Shown: positions 1 to 7,070 of the stretch, piece after piece | How positions within the stretch are numbered: position 1 is the first letter of the stretch | How the letters are laid out: each line of letters begins with the position of its first letter | Position numbers and translations under genes: made by a program | Source of the DNA: Desulfobacterales bacterium | GTDB lineage: Bacteria > Desulfobacterota > Desulfobacteria > Desulfobacterales > JAUWMJ01 | DNA: 8,029 bases | Direction of reading: 5' to 3' | Assembly: GCA_030613225.1 (NCBI GenBank) | Contig: JAUWMJ010000115.1 | Coordinates: 1-8,029 of the forward strand | The notes under the pieces: generated by a model | Databases searched by the model: none | The model's input: only the letters and a program-made list of their open reading frames with translations | Told to the model about the DNA's origin: nothing

Positions 1-147
1 CCCTGGCGAATTGAATATGAAGGTGCACTTTATCATGTGTTTTCTCGAGGTAATAATCAGCAGGATATTTTTATCACCGATGATGATCGGAATTTGTTTT
101 TAGACACATTAGGTCAGATGTCTAAGCGATTTGAGAGTATATAATAG
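1..147 (+). pseudogene. 5' remnant of a RAYT / IS200-like (Y1_Tnp) transposase gene
   Basis: Frame 1 is open from the window edge and reads PWRIEYEGALYHVFSRGNN, then QQDIFITDDDRNLFLDTL, up to QMSKRFESI, then TAA and TAG (142-147). This matches the N-terminus of REP-associated tyrosine transposases, which usually begin like M-x-R-P-x-RIEYxGALYHVxSRGN and continue RxxIFxDxxDRxxFLxxL. Only the first few codons should lie outside the window. In the family, the catalytic HUH pair (NHYHLL-like) and the active Tyr come after this point, so they are missing and the fragment cannot be active. These enzymes mobilise REP-like palindromes, which is relevant to the hairpins elsewhere in the window. The break falls just before the Nudix gene, which starts at the next codon in the same frame. 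Family identification is firm; how the truncation happened is inference. Confidence 0.85.
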
Positions 148-660
148 ATGAATTCCAGGGATGAAATTGTTGCGATTGTTGATGAAAAGAATAATATTAT
201 AGACTCTCTTCCCCGATCTGTGATGCGTTCACAAAATCTTCCTCACAGAGCATGCTACATACTGGTCTTCAATTCACACAATAAAATCTTCGTGCAAAAA
301 CGAACGCAAAGCAAAGATGTATATCCGGGTTATTATGACATCGCCACAGGAGGCGTTGTTCTTGCGGGTGAAACATATGAAGAATCAGCCAAAAGAGAAC
401 TGGCTGAAGAAATAGGAGCAAAAAATATTCCCCTTTTGAAACGATTCGATTTTTTCCATCAGGATAGTCGGTGCCGAGTCTGGGGGCGAGTTTTCACCTG
501 TATATATGACGGTAAAATTGTACTTCAGAAAGAGGAAGTAGAAAGCGGTGACTATTACACCATAGAAGAAATAATGAAATTAAAAGATATAAAATCTTAT
601 ACGCCGGATGGCCTATATGCGCTTTCCCGTTATCTGGACGAAAGAGCTGATAAATCATAA
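148..660 (+). CDS. yfcD: Nudix hydrolase, YfcD-like
   Basis: A 170-aa Nudix hydrolase, expected to cleave a nucleoside diphosphate linked to another group; the substrate cannot be read from sequence. The full Nudix box GX5EX7REUXEEXGU is present: G69, E75, then RELAEEIGA at residues 83-91, with E84, E87 and E88 as likely metal ligands. The N-terminal IVDEKNNII...MRSQNLPHRACYILV stretch, the CRVWG motif near 109-113 and the YTPDGLYAL tail follow E. coli YfcD closely in layout; YfcD is about 10 residues longer. Isopentenyl-diphosphate isomerases share the fold, but YfcD is the better match. ATG 148 is chosen because two in-frame stops lie directly before it and the YfcD-like homology begins within a few residues. 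No Shine-Dalgarno is evident. A TATAAT at 140-145 is too close to the start to serve it. Expression probably depends on upstream transcription. Confidence 0.9.
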   Translation: MNSRDEIVAIVDEKNNIIDSLPRSVMRSQNLPHRACYILVFNSHNKIFVQKRTQSKDVYPGYYDIATGGVVLAGETYEESAKRELAEEIGAKNIPLLKRFDFFHQDSRCRVWGRVFTCIYDGKIVLQKEEVESGDYYTIEEIMKLKDIKSYTPDGLYALSRYLDERADKS

Positions 661-685
661 AATCCAATAACCCATATAATTTGGT

Positions 686-727
686 TGCGGGACATCCTAT
701 ATTCCCCTTGTCAAACACAAAGTGTGT
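686..727. repeat. REP-like / RAYT-end remnant and weak hairpin after the Nudix gene
   Basis: After the Nudix stop the sequence contains GCGGGACATCC and then TATTCCCCTTGTC. GGGACATCC is also the opening of the 7071-7123 palindrome, so this may be the 3' boundary of the RAYT element whose 5' part is at 1-147. It is followed by a short hairpin (ACACA/TGTGT, 715-727) and ACTTTTAAAT, which at best is a weak terminator. The link to the transposase is inference from a short shared word. Confidence 0.3.
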
Positions 728-779
728 ACTTTTAAATAAATAAACATTTCAAAAAGATAGAATGAAACATGCTTTCAAA

Positions 780-1052
780 GCGCACTTTGTCTGTAGTATT
801 TGCTGGCAGTCATTCGGTATTTCTTTCCTTTTTACCCCTACGGCAAGCTCAGCGTAAACTCACTCTCTACCTGATCCCTTCGGCAAGCTCGGGATAAACT
901 CTACGTTTATCCGGCATGCCGCAAGGCGCAGGCTGCCAATCATTCCTTATCCAGATTAAAGGTTCAGAGAGAGGCCTTGGATTTGACTAACCTTGTAAAT
1001 TGTTTTAAACTTCAAAGAGAAATTATACAGATCATTGTGAATATTCTATATG
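780..1052 (+). repeat. dispersed repeat, copy 1 (~273 bp)
   Basis: This non-coding block matches 5157-5430 over its full length at most positions, with few indels. Part of it recurs at 7761-7847. Shared landmarks, in order: CTGTAGT, AGTCATTCGG, a doubled CGGCAAGCTC-type unit (841-862 and 881-902, 40 bp apart), a perfect 8-bp hairpin (GGATAAAC at 892-899, loop TCTAC, GTTTATCC at 905-912), CCGGCATGC, AATCATTCCTTATC, AGATTAAAGGTTCAGA, ATTTGACTAACCTTG and ATATTCTATATG. No convincing reading frame runs through all copies. The CGGCAAGCTC words resemble REP-type intergenic repeats. All three copies point the same way. Confidence 0.85.
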
Positions 1053-1171
1053 ATAATGGAATTTGGGACGGGCCATATTAACGAATTATTATCATAAGAA
1101 AAGAGCTAAAAACGGGCCTATTTTGAAGGCAAAATAGATGTGTATGGAAACTTGAGGCATCAATGCCTTTG
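1053..1171. other. AT-rich intergenic spacer with small hairpins
   Basis: No gene is seen. There is a perfect 8-bp hairpin CTATTTTG / CAAAATAG with loop AAGG (1118-1137), a short palindrome AGGCAT-CA-ATGCCT (1155-1168), a 9-bp inverted repeat TATGATAAT/ATTATCATA (1049-1057 and 1088-1096), and a direct pair ACGGGCCATATT / ACGGGCCTATTT (1068 and 1112). None has a terminator-type T-run on either strand. They may be debris of older insertions. Confidence 0.4.
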
Positions 1172-1385
1172 CTTAGGGCTCGGAAAAAAATAAATTGGCA
1201 TTTTATGCACCCCAAGGGCATTTGCTTCACGGCACATCCCAGCTTCAGGCCGGATTTGGCCGTTCCTCAATCGCCAAGTCCTCGAAATAGCTCGCTATTC
1301 ATGTGGCTTCACTCAATCGGATCGACCAAATCCGACCTAAATCTGAGCGCCTAAAATACCAATTTATTTTTTACCGAGCCCTTAG
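1172..1385. mobile_element. MITE-like element (1177-1380) with CTTAG target duplication
   Basis: The ends are 29-bp inverted repeats (1177-1205 and 1352-1380) that match at 27 of 29 positions; both termini read GGCTCGG inward. CTTAG flanks the element directly on each side (1172-1176 and 1381-1385), as expected for a 5-bp target-site duplication. The 204-bp interior is also partly palindromic around 1292 (AATAGC-TC-GCTATT), with longer mirrored words such as CCGGATTTGGCCG against the reverse of CGACCAAATCCG. It has no transposase gene, and an open frame at 1163-1354 is only read-through of the element. Any mobilisation would therefore depend on an enzyme encoded elsewhere. It sits about 75 bp upstream of the nuclease gene start and could influence its transcription. 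Confidence 0.85.
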
Positions 1386-1459
1386 GAACGACTTGTATCA
1401 GATATCAATATCTCGTCTGAAAGAATTAATGGGAAAAGTTCCATAAAGAGAAACTAAAT

Positions 1460-2710
1460 ATGAAAATAGATACAACAAGTTTACATCCATTATTTGATCA
1501 ATTCACCAATGCTGAAAACCGTCTGACCCATGCCCTTCTTCATACTATAGGCTCTTCACCATTTTTGTTCTCAAGATTTTTACAAAATATTGTCGGAATT
1601 AGTTATAATCTTTCAGGCGGCATATTTGAAATCTCTACACAAAAAGTTCCTTTTTCTCATGGCGATAACGATCAGGAAAAAGTGGAATCAATACCTGATG
1701 CCTGGATAATTAATGAACAAAAAGGAATTGGTATTGCTATTGAGGTTAAGGATATAAAAAATAGTATCCGTATTGGCCAGCTAACAAAACATGCTTCCAG
1801 GATACAGAACTATAATAAGCAGTATTTACTTGTCATCACACCTGACCTGAAAAAACCGGTAAAAATTGATGTGCTAAATAGAAAAGAACAAAAGAAGTTA
1901 AAGATTGTGTGGTGCTCATGGGATGAAATTTATCGGTGGCTGTCGAAACTGCAAAAATCGCAATTATCAAAAAGAAAAAAGGATGAGTTTCTGCTTAAAT
2001 CAATGCAGGAATACCTTGAAAGGAGGCGAGAAGTGCTTGGTTTTCAGGGAATTAAATTTGATAAGGGTTTTAATGTAAATGAAGCAAAGATCATCTTAAA
2101 TGCTGAGATGGAAGAACTTGAGCAGTTTGTTAAAAAAACATTTAAAGACCTTGTGCGACGCAGGCCGGCAATTACAACTTTTGCTCTGGAATCTGTATGG
2201 GACTGTTTTGGAGTTAAAGATGGTTTTACAAGCGATCTTCATTTAACATTCGGTATTAAGGAAACTTACCATGAGATATCGATGGTGGTCCCGAATGCAT
2301 CAAAGAAACCATGGAAGAGATTAAAAGAAATATTTTCCGACCCGAAAGAAGAAGAAACTCTCTTTTTAATCCTGATAAATCTTAGAAAACAGGTCCCTCA
2401 CCTCTATATTGAATTTATACAACGCCATTTTATTGCTCGGAAAATTGCCGTTCGCGATGGCTTTATGGAATTTAACATAGATACGATAGATAGAATATTT
2501 AAAAACAAAAAGACGAAAACAAAAGAATTCCCAATTTGGTACCCGGCAATAAAATCTGCGGTTTTGAATAAATCGAAAATAAATGGTCAAATAATGTTCA
2601 AAGCAAGATTTTTTTATAACGATACAAAAGATATTGATAAACCTGAATTTATACAAACAGCAAAAAAGACGATTAAAGCTTTTAAGCCGCTATATAAATT
2701 TATAAGATAA
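1460..2710 (+). CDS. PD-(D/E)XK-type nuclease-like protein with large C-terminal part
   Basis: A 416-aa cytoplasmic protein with no signal peptide or membrane segment. The N-terminal ~165 residues look like a PD-(D/E)XK nuclease core: an AENRLTHALLHTI helix (E19), IPDAWII with D80, then IAIEVKDI with E95 and K97 (D-x14-E-x-K), followed by a helix with QLTKHASRI (Q107). The strand KIVWCSWDEIYRWL (148-161) fits the last strand of such folds. Residues ~165-225 are charged and helical, perhaps a linker or coiled coil. The last ~190 residues contain conserved-looking strand segments (DLHLTFGI, HEISMVVPN, PHLYIEFI, GQIMFKARFFYND) that I cannot assign. Start: ATG 1460 with a weak AAAGAG 9 bp upstream. 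A second nuclease-like gene begins 13 bp after the stop, suggesting an operon. A restriction-like or other defence nuclease is the likeliest role; this is inference, since the family is unnamed to me. Confidence 0.75.
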   Translation: MKIDTTSLHPLFDQFTNAENRLTHALLHTIGSSPFLFSRFLQNIVGISYNLSGGIFEISTQKVPFSHGDNDQEKVESIPDAWIINEQKGIGIAIEVKDIKNSIRIGQLTKHASRIQNYNKQYLLVITPDLKKPVKIDVLNRKEQKKLKIVWCSWDEIYRWLSKLQKSQLSKRKKDEFLLKSMQEYLERRREVLGFQGIKFDKGFNVNEAKIILNAEMEELEQFVKKTFKDLVRRRPAITTFALESVWDCFGVKDGFTSDLHLTFGIKETYHEISMVVPNASKKPWKRLKEIFSDPKEEETLFLILINLRKQVPHLYIEFIQRHFIARKIAVRDGFMEFNIDTIDRIFKNKKTKTKEFPIWYPAIKSAVLNKSKINGQIMFKARFFYNDTKDIDKPEFIQTAKKTIKAFKPLYKFIR

Positions 2711-2723
2711 AAACAAATAAATC

Positions 2724-3395
2724 ATGGGAAAAATAATTCAGCAAAAAGGGGAAAAAGGGAGTTTAAAATGGATTCAATATATTATAAATAACCACCCTGA
2801 TATTCCAGATAAGAGCATTAACAAATTCCTACCTGCCAGTTATACTCAACCAATCGAGTGGCTTTCTCCATTAGCCGATGATGATTATGCTGAATATCGG
2901 GACCAAACTTTTATAGATCTCCTTGAACTAAAACTCACAAAAAAAGAATTAAAGGATTTCTGGCCATCACAAGGTCCTCAATGGGATGCGCTGGGAAGGA
3001 TTAAGAATGAAGCATATTTCCTTGTTGAAGCAAAGGCCCATGTTTCGGAAATAATATCCTCATCACAGGCGAAGGGAGAGTCTTCGGTATTCCTCATAAA
3101 TAAAAGCTTAAGAGAAACAAAAAACTATCTTAATTTGAAACAGGAAATTGATCTGACAAAAGGATTTTATCAATATTCAAACCGGCTCGCCCATCTGTAT
3201 CTGTTAAGAGTATTAAACAATATCCCGGCTTATCAGGTATTTGTATATTTCTTGAACGATCATACCCATATCCCGACCAGCCGGGAAGAATGGAATGGCG
3301 CTCTTAAGCTAATGCATTCTCTTTTAGGAACCCATAAACACAAACTCAGTAAATATGTTATTGACGTTTTCATAGATATTCAAAAATTGAAATAA
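2724..3395 (+). CDS. small PD-(D/E)XK-like protein (GPQWDAL...EAKAH family)
   Basis: A 223-aa protein. The motif GPQWDALGRI (D88) followed by YFLVEAKAHVSE (E102, K104, then E109) is the acidic-residue plus (E/D)-x-K core of the PD-(D/E)XK fold. The later FYQYSNRLAHLYLL (Q150, R154) resembles the extra Gln/Arg motif on the helix after the core. The order and size fit a widespread uncharacterised bacterial family with RGPQWDAL and VEAKAH signatures, so it is probably full length. The basic start MGKIIQQKGEKGSLKWIQ is typical of it. No ribosome binding site is visible before ATG 2724, and no other in-frame ATG occurs until residue 197. Translation may therefore depend on ribosomes finishing the 1460-2710 gene 13 bp upstream. 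The two probably act together; the substrate is unknown, and a role in DNA defence or repair is inference. Confidence 0.72.
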   Translation: MGKIIQQKGEKGSLKWIQYIINNHPDIPDKSINKFLPASYTQPIEWLSPLADDDYAEYRDQTFIDLLELKLTKKELKDFWPSQGPQWDALGRIKNEAYFLVEAKAHVSEIISSSQAKGESSVFLINKSLRETKNYLNLKQEIDLTKGFYQYSNRLAHLYLLRVLNNIPAYQVFVYFLNDHTHIPTSREEWNGALKLMHSLLGTHKHKLSKYVIDVFIDIQKLK

Positions 3396-3686
3396 AATTT
3401 GAGTAAAGGCCTCAGAGGCAATATTTTATGAGTTGGCAGGGTACTTGAACTATGATATCCGGTTTGTATGCCTCGCCAATCAAGGATAGATTCGCTACAC
3501 ACTTTTCACGACAATTTGTTTGATAAAACTTTATATTAAAAGTAATTTACTCAAGGCAAGGAAGGATAGACTAAAAACTGGATAAGAGCTCATTTGATTG
3601 CATTTTTGCTGATGCTGACCAACTGTGTAAAATTTCGTTCAGCACGGTAAGGAGCTTGAACTATTAATCAATGAAATGAGGTTGAT
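3396..3686. other. 291-bp intergenic region with inverted repeats, upstream of the DUF3800 gene
   Basis: No gene is seen. A perfect 9-bp inverted repeat TTGAGTAAA/TTTACTCAA (3399-3407 and 3546-3554) encloses most of the first half. A short palindrome GCCTC-A-GAGGC (3409-3419) lies just after the previous stop and is followed by AATATTTTA, a weak terminator at best. A hairpin TGCTGA/TCAGCA with a 20-nt loop is at 3613-3644. GAGGCA (3415-3420) can pair with TGCCTC (3469-3474), and TTGGC (3433-3437) with GCCAA (3475-3479). No convincing sigma-70 promoter stands out. The region might carry a leader RNA or be a decayed small element. Confidence 0.35.
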
Positions 3687-4406
3687 GTGAATACAATTAT
3701 AAATATTTACTGTGATGAAAGCTGCCATCTTCCAAATGACGGCCAGAAAGCCATGGTTCTTGGCGCGCTCTGGTGCTTCAAAGCTAAAGCCAGAGAGCAC
3801 AATCAGGCCATTGCCAAATTAAAGGCCAGGCATCACCTTTCACCGTTTTTTGAGATCAAGTGGACAAAGGTTTCTCCTGGAAAACTTGATTTTTACATGG
3901 ATCTGCTCAACTATTTTTTTACCAGCAGAACCATGGGATTTCGAGCATGGGTTATTCCGGATAAATCAGTATTGTCCCATGACGATTATGACCAGACCCA
4001 TGATGACTGGTATTACAAGATGTATTTTTATCTACTGCGGAATATGATTTCCACAAGCAGGAAATACCATATCTATCTTGATATTAAGGATACGCGCAGC
4101 CGGATGAAACTTCGCAAGTTGCGGGAAGTGCTGAGTAATGCGAATTATGATTTTTCCAGGGATATCATTGAGAAAATTCAGCATGTGCATTCACACGACA
4201 TCGGCCTCATGCAATTGGCGGACATCCTAATCGGCGCTGTTTCCTATCATGCACGTGACCTGTCGGACAGTGCGGCCAAGAATAATCTTATCCAGAATGT
4301 TAAAGACCGAACAGGTTTGAGTTTTACACGCAATACCTTACCAACTGAGCGGAAATTCAACCTTTGTATCTGGCGACCAAACAACGGAGGGTTTGAAAAT
4401 GCCTGA
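3687..4406 (+). CDS. DUF3800 domain protein (RNase H-like fold)
   Basis: A 239-aa protein with the DUF3800 hallmarks in order: IYCDES at residues 7-12 (D10, E11), FFEIKWTK at 54-61 (E56), the strand IYLDIKD with D132, and GLMQLADILIGAVSYH at 173-188 (D179). Spaced acidic residues of this kind match the RNase H-like active-site layout proposed for the family, so a metal-dependent nuclease is plausible but unproven. Start is GTG 3687: GAGG (3678-3681) lies 5 nt upstream, an in-frame TGA sits at 3672-3674, and the ATG at 3685 is out of frame and reads straight into TGA. The gene overlaps the next by 8 bp, so the two proteins are almost surely made together. DUF3800 genes are common in accessory DNA, and conserved structured RNAs have been reported beside them; a candidate lies at 4918-4994. 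Confidence 0.88.
   Translation: MNTIINIYCDESCHLPNDGQKAMVLGALWCFKAKAREHNQAIAKLKARHHLSPFFEIKWTKVSPGKLDFYMDLLNYFFTSRTMGFRAWVIPDKSVLSHDDYDQTHDDWYYKMYFYLLRNMISTSRKYHIYLDIKDTRSRMKLRKLREVLSNANYDFSRDIIEKIQHVHSHDIGLMQLADILIGAVSYHARDLSDSAAKNNLIQNVKDRTGLSFTRNTLPTERKFNLCIWRPNNGGFENA
4386..4390 (+). promoter_or_regulatory. ribosome binding site fixing the ATG 4399 start
   Basis: GGAGG is 8 nt before ATG 4399, near-ideal spacing. The TTG at 4393 in the same frame would be only 2 nt away. This decides the start of the downstream gene and shows it is translated from a strong site inside the end of the DUF3800 gene. Confidence 0.8.
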
Positions 4407-4923
4407 TTGGTTGCCGGAAAAAGCCAATATCGATCCCTGGACTAACGGCACCTATGGCATGCTGTATGCAATATTTTGCCGAGATATTCGGGATTACAAT
4501 CTCCGCTACAATGGCCATGATGCCTGGATTTTTCCAGATACTGAAGACGGGAAAGAAGTAATTTTCTGGCATTTGACCACCCGTAAGGTCAAACCTCAAA
4601 AGATTCCACGTCGGAAACGAAAATTTTATCCAGAGGAGCAGGCTGATACCGACACAAAAAGACAGCCGGATCTGCGCCGATGCGAGCGGCTACCGTGGGT
4701 AAAATCTTTGATTGAACATCCATCGGCCCTGGAAGTCCTTACCTGGGACTACGAAGAGGGCGACCGGACAATAAAAACCTATATCTGGATCAAAGATCAC
4801 GATTTTGTTGTGATTATGAAAAAGTACTCTGGCGGGAAACGGCGGCTCATTACAGCGTTTTATGTAGATATGGAATACAAGCGCGGGGACTTTAAGAGAA
4901 AATATGTCAACCGTATTAAATAA
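4399..4923 (+). CDS. small basic protein, possible BECR/RelE-fold nuclease (toxin-like), paired with DUF3800
   Basis: A 174-aa protein from ATG 4399, overlapping the DUF3800 stop in ATGCCTGA. N-terminal part: IDPWTNGTYGMLYAIFCRDI and NGHDAWIFPDTEDGKEVIFWHLTTRK. A basic linker (PRRKRK, residues 70-75) follows. The C-terminal part ~92-170 has RRCERLPWVKSLIEH, then an alternating strand pattern (VLTWDYEE, TYIWIKDHDFVVIMKK, RRLITAFYVD) and a basic tail (FKRKYVNR). A helix, then a beta-meander ending in a TAFYV strand and a basic end, resembles phage and toxin nucleases of the Barnase-EndoU-ColicinE5/D-RelE group. This is a fold-level impression, not a named match. There is no signal peptide or membrane segment. 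If it is a ribonuclease toxin, its DUF3800 partner or the converging RNA could control it. It could instead be a nucleic-acid-binding accessory protein. Confidence 0.75.
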   Translation: MPDWLPEKANIDPWTNGTYGMLYAIFCRDIRDYNLRYNGHDAWIFPDTEDGKEVIFWHLTTRKVKPQKIPRRKRKFYPEEQADTDTKRQPDLRRCERLPWVKSLIEHPSALEVLTWDYEEGDRTIKTYIWIKDHDFVVIMKKYSGGKRRLITAFYVDMEYKRGDFKRKYVNRIK

Positions 4924-4948
4924 GAAAGGTCTGCTCGGACGGCAGACC
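4918..4948 (-). terminator. rho-independent terminator of the candidate small RNA
   Basis: On the minus strand GGTCTGC pairs perfectly with GCAGACC (stem 7 bp, loop CGTCCGA), followed at once by TTTCTTATTT. On the plus strand the same hairpin begins 4 nt after the BECR-like gene's stop but lacks a T-run, so it ends minus-strand transcription best. It may still protect the 3' end of the plus-strand mRNA. Confidence 0.65.
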
Positions 4949-4994
4949 CATCTCCTTCGGCGCTTACACCCGCATAAGGATGGCCGATGAGTAT
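4918..4994 (-). ncRNA. candidate structured small RNA, convergent with the DUF3800 operon
   Basis: Read on the minus strand from about 4994, a ~75-nt stretch has the parts of an independent sRNA gene. A promoter lies directly upstream (5001-5028). Hairpin 1 pairs TCCTT (minus 4980-4976) with AAGGA (4957-4953), may be extended by CCA/TGG across a bulge and by an inner GCG/CGC, and has GGGTGTAAG in its loop. A CGGC before it (4986-4983) is complementary to GCCG in its loop (4961-4958), so an alternative fold or pseudoknot is possible. A terminator hairpin ends it. The 3' end overlaps the stop codon of the + strand gene by a few bases. RNA motifs associated with DUF3800 genes are known from comparative studies (the DUF3800-I to -XI motifs); whether this is one of them is inference. 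No peptide start with a ribosome site is evident. Confidence 0.55.
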
Positions 4995-5000
4995 ATTTAT

Positions 5001-5028
5001 ATTATTATAATCGACCACCATTTGTCAA
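5001..5028 (-). promoter_or_regulatory. sigma-70-like promoter reading leftward into the candidate small RNA
   Basis: On the minus strand a perfect TTGACA (5028-5023) is followed 16 nt later by AATAAT (5006-5001), 5 of 6 matches to the -10 consensus. TATAAT at 5009-5004 overlaps it but is too close to the -35. Transcription would start near 4994. No protein gene lies downstream on this strand, which supports an RNA gene. Confidence 0.6.
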
Positions 5029-5156
5029 GCTCTAAAAAAAAGATGGCATAAGGAAAATCAGTGGGGCATAGTTTCTATAGTACTTATGTTAAGCAAAAAG
5101 CAATGATTTATAACCTTTTAATATCATAATTATTTTAAGTTTAATCCAAATTTCAG

Positions 5157-5430
5157 ACGCATTTCACCTGTAGTCTCTTCTGGTAGTCATTCGGTGTTTC
5201 TCTCCTTTTTTCTCCTACGCAAGTTCAGGGTAAACTCACCCTGCCTCTGATCCCTTCGGCAAGCTCAGGATAAACTCTACGTTTATCCGGCATGCTGCAA
5301 GGTATAGGCTGCACCAATCATTCCTTATCAAGATTAAAGGTTCAGAAAGAGGCTCTTGATTTGACTAACCTTGTAAATTGTTTTAAACTTAAAAACTAAA
5401 TAATACAGGTCATTGAGAATATTCTATATG
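5157..5430 (+). repeat. dispersed repeat, copy 2 (~274 bp)
   Basis: Full-length partner of 780-1052, in the same orientation and nearly the same length. The 8-bp hairpin is exact (GGATAAAC 5268-5275, GTTTATCC 5281-5288) and so are long words such as ATTTGACTAACCTTG and TTCTATATG. Differences from copy 1 are scattered single bases and a few small indels, so the copies are not recent twins. The flanks are unrelated, and this puts the repeat borders close to these coordinates. With copy 1 it brackets the whole nuclease/DUF3800 block. Confidence 0.85.
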
Positions 5431-5559
5431 GCAGATAAGGTCTCAAAAAAACACTGATTGAATTCTATGGAAAGCAAGGCTACCAGTACATCTAAAAACC
5501 TTGAGAACGTTGTTGACTGAGTTGACTTATTACACAATTATGGTGTGATTATCAAATCT
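5431..5559. other. intergenic spacer with operator-like inverted repeat
   Basis: No gene is seen. Close to the promoter of the ATPase gene lies an imperfect inverted repeat ATTACAC / GTGTGAT (5529-5549, 7-nt centre, one mismatch) that covers the -35 region of that promoter, plus a direct pair GTTGACT (5512 and 5521). A repressor site is possible but unsupported beyond position. Confidence 0.25.
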
Positions 5560-5568
5560 TGTTATAAT
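5560..5568 (+). promoter_or_regulatory. extended -10 promoter (TGTTATAAT) for the ATPase gene
   Basis: TG, one base, then a perfect TATAAT (5563-5568) forms an extended -10 element, which can work without a good -35; none is seen at 16-18 bp. Transcription would start near 5575 and leave a ~200-nt leader before ATG 5773. A second TATAAT at 5702-5707 could give a shorter leader. An open frame starting at ATG 5567 lies inside this -10 element, so that start cannot be on the transcript. Confidence 0.5.
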
Positions 5569-5602
5569 GCTTTACTTGGGAGAAGTTTGCGGGCCTTTGG
5601 GG

Positions 5603-6917
<1,315 letters not shown>

Positions 6918-6927
6918 CAGTTAACGC

Positions 6928-6964
6928 ACATTACGCCAGTGGCGTTACGCTGATGGCGTAATGT
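6928..6964. terminator. strong hairpin just after the ATPase gene
   Basis: A perfect 11-bp stem (ACATTACGCCA / TGGCGTAATGT) with a 15-nt loop begins 10 nt after the ATPase stop. The loop itself holds GGCGTTACGC, so the TTACGCC / GGCGTTA word occurs four times in alternating orientation. No immediate T-run follows on the plus strand; ATTTTTATT comes 13 nt later. It may be an mRNA 3'-end structure, a factor-assisted terminator or a REP-like intergenic palindrome. Confidence 0.45.
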
Positions 6965-7070
6965 AAAATACCGCAACATTTTTATTCCATTTTAAAAAAA
7001 GCTCTGTACCGTGGAAAAGATTAGTATCGCAGCTTGAATTGTGAATTAATTGATTGAAATTTAAGATTCC

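Noticed and set aside
140..145. TATAAT as promoter of the Nudix gene
   Set aside because: No -35 at the right distance, and the transcript would begin after the start codon at 148.
1163..1354. 63-codon open frame
   Set aside because: It lies almost wholly inside the MITE and crosses its inverted end; the protein has no recognisable features.
2366..2656. 96-codon minus-strand frame
   Set aside because: Antisense shadow of the 416-aa nuclease-like gene; Phe/Ile/Tyr-rich with no homology seen.
4393..4398. TTG 4393 as start of the BECR-like gene
   Set aside because: Only 2 nt after GGAGG; ATG 4399 in the same frame has ideal spacing.
5567..5602. Upstream ATG 5567 as start of a 68-aa protein
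   Set aside because: The ATG overlaps the -10 element of the predicted promoter, so it would not be transcribed from it.
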